A stretch of DNA of 64,000 nt, taken from Pseudarthrobacter sp. C4D7 (lineage in GTDB: Bacteria > Actinomycetota > Actinomycetes > Actinomycetales > Micrococcaceae). The stretch's first letter is position 1, and the number at the start of each line of letters is the position of its first letter. This document shows, one piece after another, positions 59,921-64,000 of the stretch. The DNA is taken from the NCBI RefSeq assembly GCF_013359725.1, contig NZ_JABFMW010000004.1:124001-188000 (forward strand), written 5' to 3'. A program made the translations under genes and the position numbers. The notes beneath the pieces were generated by a model, which was given only the letters and a program-made list of their open reading frames with translations, did not search any database and was not told where the DNA came from.

Positions 59921-60055
59921 TTAGCGGCGGAGCAGCGAGCCCGGGAAGACAGCAGGCATGGCTGCATCCGGGGTGACCGGGGCAAGGCACACGGGATCAG
60001 CAACGGCCGGGAACGCATTGATGAGGGCATTCCATTCGCCAGTCAAAGTCATCAT
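59921..60055 (-). CDS. Small protein (44 aa), unknown
   Basis: Reads MMTLTGEWNALINAFPAV and ends ...PGSLLRR; one Cys, three Met, many Pro and Ala. A strong ribosome binding site AAAAGGAGG (60064-60072) lies 8 bases before the ATG, and third codon positions are about 70% GC, so it is likely translated. Followed by a hairpin and preceded by a 155-base gap after the histidine phosphatase gene. No similarity to the other small gene at 59440 was noticed. Function unknown; a secreted or membrane peptide is not supported, as the hydrophobic stretch is short. Confidence 0.6.
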   Translation of the reverse strand: MMTLTGEWNALINAFPAVADPVCLAPVTPDAAMPAVFPGSLLRR

Positions 60056-60210
60056 TATCCCAACCTCCTTTTCTGCTGTCCGCTGCGTGAGTTGCGATGC
60101 GGTCTGGAACCCAGGCAGATTTCCGCGGGTTCAGAAATAAAGGTACCCCAGGTGCCAGCGGAAAACCAGCAATTCCGGAAAAAAGTTTGGAACTAAATGG
60201 GAAATAAGTT

Positions 60211-60795
60211 TTAGAGGCCCCAGCGGACAATGGCGGGCGTCTTTTTATCCCATCCCAGGGTGCAGACTTTGGCCGTCCCCAGGACAAAGTGACGGCCCTC
60301 CGTCGGCGGTAATTCCAGCCATCGGGCGGTCAGTATCCGGGAGAAATGTCCGTGCGCCACGATCAGCACGTTATCCATCCCGGATTCCAGGATCCGGCCG
60401 ATGATCTTGTCCGCCCTCGCGGCCACCTCGTCCAGGGTCTCGCCGTTGGGCACGCCGTGGGTCCAGATCAGGTAATCGGGGTTGTCCTTGCGGATCAGGT
60501 CGGAGCTGATGCCTTCGTAGTCGCCGTAGTTCCATTCCACGGCAAGGGGTTCGTGCCGGGCATCGGGGAACCCTGCCAGTTCAGCGGTCCGTCGTGCACG
60601 GCGCAGCGGGGAGGTAAGCACCAGGTCGAAATCGACGCCATCGAGCACCTTACGGGCCTCCACGGCCTGCTGCTCGCCTTCCACCGTCAGGGGGAGGTCG
60701 GTGAGGCCGGTGTACTGCCCGCTCTTGGACCACTCGGTCTCACCGTGGCGGAGGATCCAGAGCTGGGGGCGCGGGGCGGGGGCGGGACTGGTCAT
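60211..60795 (-). CDS. Histidine phosphatase family protein
   Basis: 194 residues. The RHG motif is in LWILRHGETEWS (His17), the second catalytic His in IVAHGHFSR near residue 147, with PLRRARRTAEL and VEWNYGDYEG supplying Arg and Glu. Such phosphoglycerate-mutase-like proteins are often broad phosphatases on small metabolites. The ATG overlaps the pcnA stop by 4 bases, so it is co-expressed with the CCA enzyme; the reason is unknown. Confidence 0.9.
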   Translation of the reverse strand: MTSPAPAPRPQLWILRHGETEWSKSGQYTGLTDLPLTVEGEQQAVEARKVLDGVDFDLVLTSPLRRARRTAELAGFPDARHEPLAVEWNYGDYEGISSDLIRKDNPDYLIWTHGVPNGETLDEVAARADKIIGRILESGMDNVLIVAHGHFSRILTARWLELPPTEGRHFVLGTAKVCTLGWDKKTPAIVRWGL

Positions 60796-62300
60796 TTGGA
60801 CTCCTCAACGGGTGAAGGTTCGACGACGGCGGGAGAGGCTTCGGCCCCGGGCCCGGCAGGTGCTGATTCAGGCTGTTCGGCCCACCAGCGGAGCAGGCGC
60901 GCCTCCGCTTCCCCGGTGGGCAGTGGTCCGTGGTCCATCCGTTCATTCAGGAGGAACTTGTAGGCCCGGCCCACCACGGGACCCGGCTTGAGGCCCAAGA
61001 GCTCCATAATCCGGGCACCGTCCAGGTCCGGGCGCACCGCGTCCAGGGATTCCTGTTCACGGAGGGCGGCGATCCGTGATTCGAGGTCGTCGTAGGCGAA
61101 GGCCAGGCGCTCGGCCTTCCGCTGGTTCCGGGTAGTGACGTCGGAGCGGGTAAGCCGGTGCAGCCGCTCCAGCAGCGACCCGGCATCCGTGACGTAACGC
61201 CGGACGGCGGAGTCGCTCCAGCCGGCGTCGCCGTACCCGTAGAAGCGCATGTGGAGCTCCACCAGCCGTGCCACGGCCTTGGTGGTGTCATTATCGAACC
61301 GCAACGCCTTCATGCGTTTGCTGGTTAGCTTGGCACCCACCATGTCGTGGTGGCGGAAGCTCACCGCACCGCCCGGTTCGAAGCGGCGCGTCGCCGGCTT
61401 CCCGACGTCGTGCATCAAGGCTGCGAAGCGCAGTACGAAGTCCGGAGCGGGCACGGGTCCGTCCCCGTCCGTTTCCAGCCCGGCGGCCTGTTCCAGGACC
61501 TGCAGGGAATGCTGGTAGACGTCCTTGTGCCGGTGGTGCTCGTCGGACTCGAGGCGGAGGGCGGAAACCTCGGGCAGCACGTGCTCGGCCAGTCCCGTGT
61601 CCACCAGGAGGTCGATCCCTGTCCTCGGCTGGGCCCCGCAAACCAGCTTGACCAGTTCGTCCCGCACCCGCTCCGCGGAAATGATCTTGATCCGGTCGGC
61701 CATTTCCGTCATGGCTTCGCGGACGTCGTCGTGCACCGAAACCCCCAGCTGGGCGGCGAACCGTGCGGCCCGCATCATGCGCAAGGGATCATCGGAGAAG
61801 GACGCTTCGGGCGCCCCGGGTGTGGCCAGCACGGAAGCATGGAGGTCCCGCACCCCGCCGAAGGGGTCCACCAGCTCCATGGCGGGAAGCTTCAGCGCCA
61901 TGGCGTTGATGGTGAAGTCCCGGCGGAGCAGGTCATCCGTCAGGGAGGAACCGAACGCCACCACGGGCTTGCGGGAGTCTGGATCGTACGCTTCTGCCCG
62001 GTAGGTGGTGATCTCGATCTGGAATCCGGCCTTGCGCATGCCGATGGTGCCGAAGGCCCGGCCGATTTCCCAGAAGTTGTCCGCCCATTTCTTGATCAGC
62101 GCAACCGTCTGGTCCGGGGTGGCATCGGTGGTGAAGTCCAGGTCCGGGGAGGTCCGGCCCAGGAAAAGGTCGCGCACGGGACCACCCACCAGGGACAGCT
62201 CGTGGCCGGCGTCCACAAAGCGCTGCCCAAGCTCAAGGACCACCGGAGGCACCTTGAAGTCGACAGTGTGGGAATCAATCTTGTGATGTGCGTGCGCCAT
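60792..62300 (-). CDS. pcnA: CCA tRNA nucleotidyltransferase
   Basis: 502 residues. Nucleotidyltransferase core: GGPVRDLFLGRTSPDLDFTT (GG then DxD at about 38-55) and RDFTINAMAL (about 135), a tRNA-binding helical region, then an HD domain (RFAALMHDVGKPATRRF, about 290-305). It adds or repairs the 3'-CCA of tRNAs. Next to a NUDIX gene and murJ, the common actinobacterial order. AGGA is only 3 bases from the ATG, an unusually tight spacing. Confidence 0.93.
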   Translation of the reverse strand: MAHAHHKIDSHTVDFKVPPVVLELGQRFVDAGHELSLVGGPVRDLFLGRTSPDLDFTTDATPDQTVALIKKWADNFWEIGRAFGTIGMRKAGFQIEITTYRAEAYDPDSRKPVVAFGSSLTDDLLRRDFTINAMALKLPAMELVDPFGGVRDLHASVLATPGAPEASFSDDPLRMMRAARFAAQLGVSVHDDVREAMTEMADRIKIISAERVRDELVKLVCGAQPRTGIDLLVDTGLAEHVLPEVSALRLESDEHHRHKDVYQHSLQVLEQAAGLETDGDGPVPAPDFVLRFAALMHDVGKPATRRFEPGGAVSFRHHDMVGAKLTSKRMKALRFDNDTTKAVARLVELHMRFYGYGDAGWSDSAVRRYVTDAGSLLERLHRLTRSDVTTRNQRKAERLAFAYDDLESRIAALREQESLDAVRPDLDGARIMELLGLKPGPVVGRAYKFLLNERMDHGPLPTGEAEARLLRWWAEQPESAPAGPGAEASPAVVEPSPVEESK

Positions 62301-62447
62301 AGTTCCTTAAGCTTGGCAGAAACCAGCGGCTTGGCAGTCCAAAAAAGCGTCACGATCCACGCTGATTAATGTTCCGCTCCGGAAAGTACGTCATATCCCG
62401 TCCATGTTGGTGTCATGTTCCGGTCATCACGGGAGGGCAACAGTCGT

Positions 62448-62453
62448 TAGAGT
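62448..62453 (+). promoter_or_regulatory. -10-like TAGAGT suggesting leaderless NUDIX mRNA
   Basis: TAGAGT ends seven bases before the ATG at 62461 and there is no ribosome binding site, consistent with a leaderless transcript. No -35 is obvious. Confidence 0.35.
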
Positions 62454-62460
62454 GGACTCC

Positions 62461-63009
62461 ATGGCCCATCCAGTACCGAGCGCTCCAGGCAGGAGGACAA
62501 ACGCACCATTGCCGTCGGCAATCGGTGCGCACGTTGCCCCTGCCCAGCAGTCGGCACCGGCATCGCTGCCCACGGTTGAGGAAGTATCGGCCGGCGGCGT
62601 TGTGGTGGACACGTCCGACGCCGAATTAAGGGTTGCGATCATCGCCCGCCTTAACAGGGGTGGACGCCTCGAGTGGTGCCTGCCCAAGGGCCATCCTGAG
62701 GGCAAGGAAAACAACGAAGAGGCCGCGGTCCGGGAGATTGCCGAGGAGACCGGCATCGAAGGCAGCATCCTCGCGCCGCTGGGCAGCATCGACTACTGGT
62801 TCACCGTCAGCGGCCACCGGGTCCATAAGACCGTGCACCACTACCTGCTGCGTGCCACGGGTGGGGAACTGACCATCGAAAACGATCCTGACCAGGAAGC
62901 CGTTGACGTTGCCTGGGTGCCCATCCAGGAGCTGGCCAGGAAGCTGTCCTTCCCCAACGAACGCCGCATCGCCGACCTCGCCCGCGAGGTACTCCCCGGG
63001 CATCTTTAA
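62461..63009 (+). CDS. NUDIX hydrolase
   Basis: 182 residues. The Nudix box is GHPEGKENNEEAAVREIAEE followed by TGI (about 80-102), fitting GX5EX7REUXEEXGU. The N-terminal 45 residues are disordered and the domain begins EEVSAGGVVVDTSDAEL. Relatives in this position in actinobacteria (MutT4-like, Rv3908) hydrolyse nucleotide derivatives. It is divergent from pcnA and directly upstream of murJ. Substrate not determined. Confidence 0.9.
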   Translation: MAHPVPSAPGRRTNAPLPSAIGAHVAPAQQSAPASLPTVEEVSAGGVVVDTSDAELRVAIIARLNRGGRLEWCLPKGHPEGKENNEEAAVREIAEETGIEGSILAPLGSIDYWFTVSGHRVHKTVHHYLLRATGGELTIENDPDQEAVDVAWVPIQELARKLSFPNERRIADLAREVLPGHL

Positions 63010-63060
63010 GCCCGGACGCCACCGTCGCCATTGCGGTGTTAAGCGCCCGCGGGTGAGACG

Positions 63061-64000
63061 ATGAAGGCGATGTCAGCTACCAATTTTCCTTCCGACCGGT
63101 CTGCCCGGCCCGATGACGCCGCGCCTAACAGCGCGCCCCCCGAACCGGCCGCGGACGTTGCGGAGCCTGCACCGGCGCGCCCCAGCGAAACCCGTTCCAG
63201 CGCCATCATGGCCGCCGGAACCCTCGTGTCGCGATTTTTGGGCTTCGGCAAGACCTGGATGCTGGGGACCGCCCTGGGCCTGGGTTCAACGGTCAATGAC
63301 ACGTTCATCAATGCCAACAACCTGCCCAACCTGATCTTCCTCCTGGTGGCCGGTGGCGTCTTCAATGCCGTGCTGGTCCCACAGATCATCAAGGCCAGCA
63401 AGGCTCCGGACAGGGGAGCGGACTACATCAGCCGGCTGCTGACGCTGGCGGTGCTGCTGCTGTTCGGCCTGACGGCACTGGTCACCCTGGCCGCGCCGGG
63501 GGTCATTGAGCTCACCACGCAGGGTTACTCGCCACAGCAAAAGGCCCTTGCGGTGACATTTGCTTTCTGGTGCCTGCCACAGATCTTCTTCTACGGCCTT
63601 TACGCCCTGCTCACCCAGGTGCTGAACGCCAACGGCGCATTCGGCCCCGCCATGTGGGCGCCCATCCTGAACAACCTGGTAGCCATCGCCGGCCTGGGGA
63701 TGTTCATCTGGATCTTTGGCACCAACGACGTCAATACCCACACCCTGGACAACTGGGGTTCCACGCAGACATTGTTGGTGGCCGGGTTCTCCACCATTGG
63801 CGTCCTCTCCCAAACGGCCATCCTGCTGGTACCGGTTTTCCGACTGAAACTCGGACTCCGCCCGCGGTTCGGTTGGCGGGGCGTGGGTCTTGGCCACGCC
63901 GCGAAGCTGAGCGTGTGGACTCTCCTGACCGCCGCCGTCGGGCAGTTGGCCTTCCTGTATGTCATGCGCATCGCCACCATCCCCGGTGCGGAGCGGATCC
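63061..64000 (+). CDS. murJ: Lipid II flippase MurJ, N-terminal part
   Basis: The gene runs off the right edge; 313 codons are visible. After a Pro/Ala-rich, disordered 40-residue start come MurJ helices: AIMAAGTLVSRFLGFGKTWM, then NDTFINANNLPNLIFLLVAG with the conserved Arg/Asn region of the MATE-like fold, and PQIFFYGLYALLTQVLNANG. MurJ flips lipid II for peptidoglycan synthesis. ATG at 63061 or 63070 (nine bases later) is possible. It follows the NUDIX gene by 51 bases. Confidence 0.92.
   Translation, partial: MKAMSATNFPSDRSARPDDAAPNSAPPEPAADVAEPAPARPSETRSSAIMAAGTLVSRFLGFGKTWMLGTALGLGSTVNDTFINANNLPNLIFLLVAGGVFNAVLVPQIIKASKAPDRGADYISRLLTLAVLLLFGLTALVTLAAPGVIELTTQGYSPQQKALAVTFAFWCLPQIFFYGLYALLTQVLNANGAFGPAMWAPILNNLVAIAGLGMFIWIFGTNDVNTHTLDNWGSTQTLLVAGFSTIGVLSQTAILLVPVFRLKLGLRPRFGWRGVGLGHAAKLSVWTLLTAAVGQLAFLYVMRIATIPGAERI

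Noticed and set aside
58763-60196. Long + strand open frame (477 codons) through the small-gene region
   Set aside because: It lies antisense to GT87 and the two small genes, has poor codon usage in its unique part and no ribosome binding site; the GC-rich DNA keeps frames open by chance.

Overview
The window is chromosomal DNA of a high-GC actinobacterium. Protein sequences and gene order (dnaB, rplI-rpsR-ssb-rpsF, pcnA-NUDIX-murJ) fit Micrococcaceae, most likely Arthrobacter/Pseudarthrobacter. In actinobacteria these loci lie close to oriC, so the window is probably origin-proximal, with the right edge running toward trxB/parAB/dnaA. No tRNA, rRNA, insertion sequence or CRISPR array was seen.

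Left edge (1-5 kb): the 5' end of dnaB (TTG start), an unusually dense cluster of DnaA-box-like sequences, a membrane-anchored protein with two L7/L12-C-terminal-like repeats, an FMN reductase, a PhzF-like protein and the ribosomal/SSB operon rpsF-ssb-rpsR-rplI.

Central accessory block (5.2-44 kb): a very large exopolysaccharide (EPS) locus. It begins with a secreted GH16 glycanase preceded by a clear ydaO-type c-di-AMP riboswitch, followed by a GT4 transferase and a flippase on the + strand. A seven-gene minus-strand operon (18688 down to 9360) encodes three GT2 transferases, a multi-pass membrane protein, a second GH16 enzyme, a nucleotidyltransferase/thymidylate-kinase-like/Rossmann three-part fusion, and an APH-fold kinase. 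Then come a secreted PKD protein, a lipoprotein metallophosphoesterase, a large MalT-like LuxR regulator (LAL), and a tightly overlapping 14-gene + strand operon (25585-41133). That operon has an initiating sugar transferase, nucleotide-sugar enzymes (Gfo/Idh, SDR, two DegT aminotransferases, NeuD acyltransferase), a second flippase, glycosyltransferases, a secreted lipoprotein, two chain-length-like membrane proteins and a Wzy-like polymerase/ligase. It is closed by a convergent GT26-GT2-GT2 fusion. A cluster of TTAGGTA/TAGGGG repeats in the divergent gap at 18.8-19.0 kb is a candidate control region for a LuxR-type regulator.

Right part (44-60 kb): housekeeping and transport genes, all on the minus strand: M18 aminopeptidase, amino-acid permease, ABC exporter, PAP2-diacylglycerol-kinase fusion, DeoR regulator with MFS partner and a clear direct-repeat operator, ABC-F ATPase, MecA-N-type penicillin-binding lipoprotein, phytoene-desaturase-like oxidoreductase and a GT87 mannosyltransferase. 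Two previously easy-to-miss small genes (46 and 44 codons), each with a strong ribosome binding site and a following hairpin, lie between GT87 and a histidine phosphatase.

Right edge (60-64 kb): histidine phosphatase, pcnA (CCA-adding enzyme), divergent NUDIX hydrolase and the 5' part of murJ.

The most interesting items are the c-di-AMP riboswitch on an EPS-locus glycanase, the three-part kinase fusion with its APH partner, the triple glycosyltransferase fusion, the repeat-rich regulatory gap, the two small genes and the DnaA-box cluster near dnaB.
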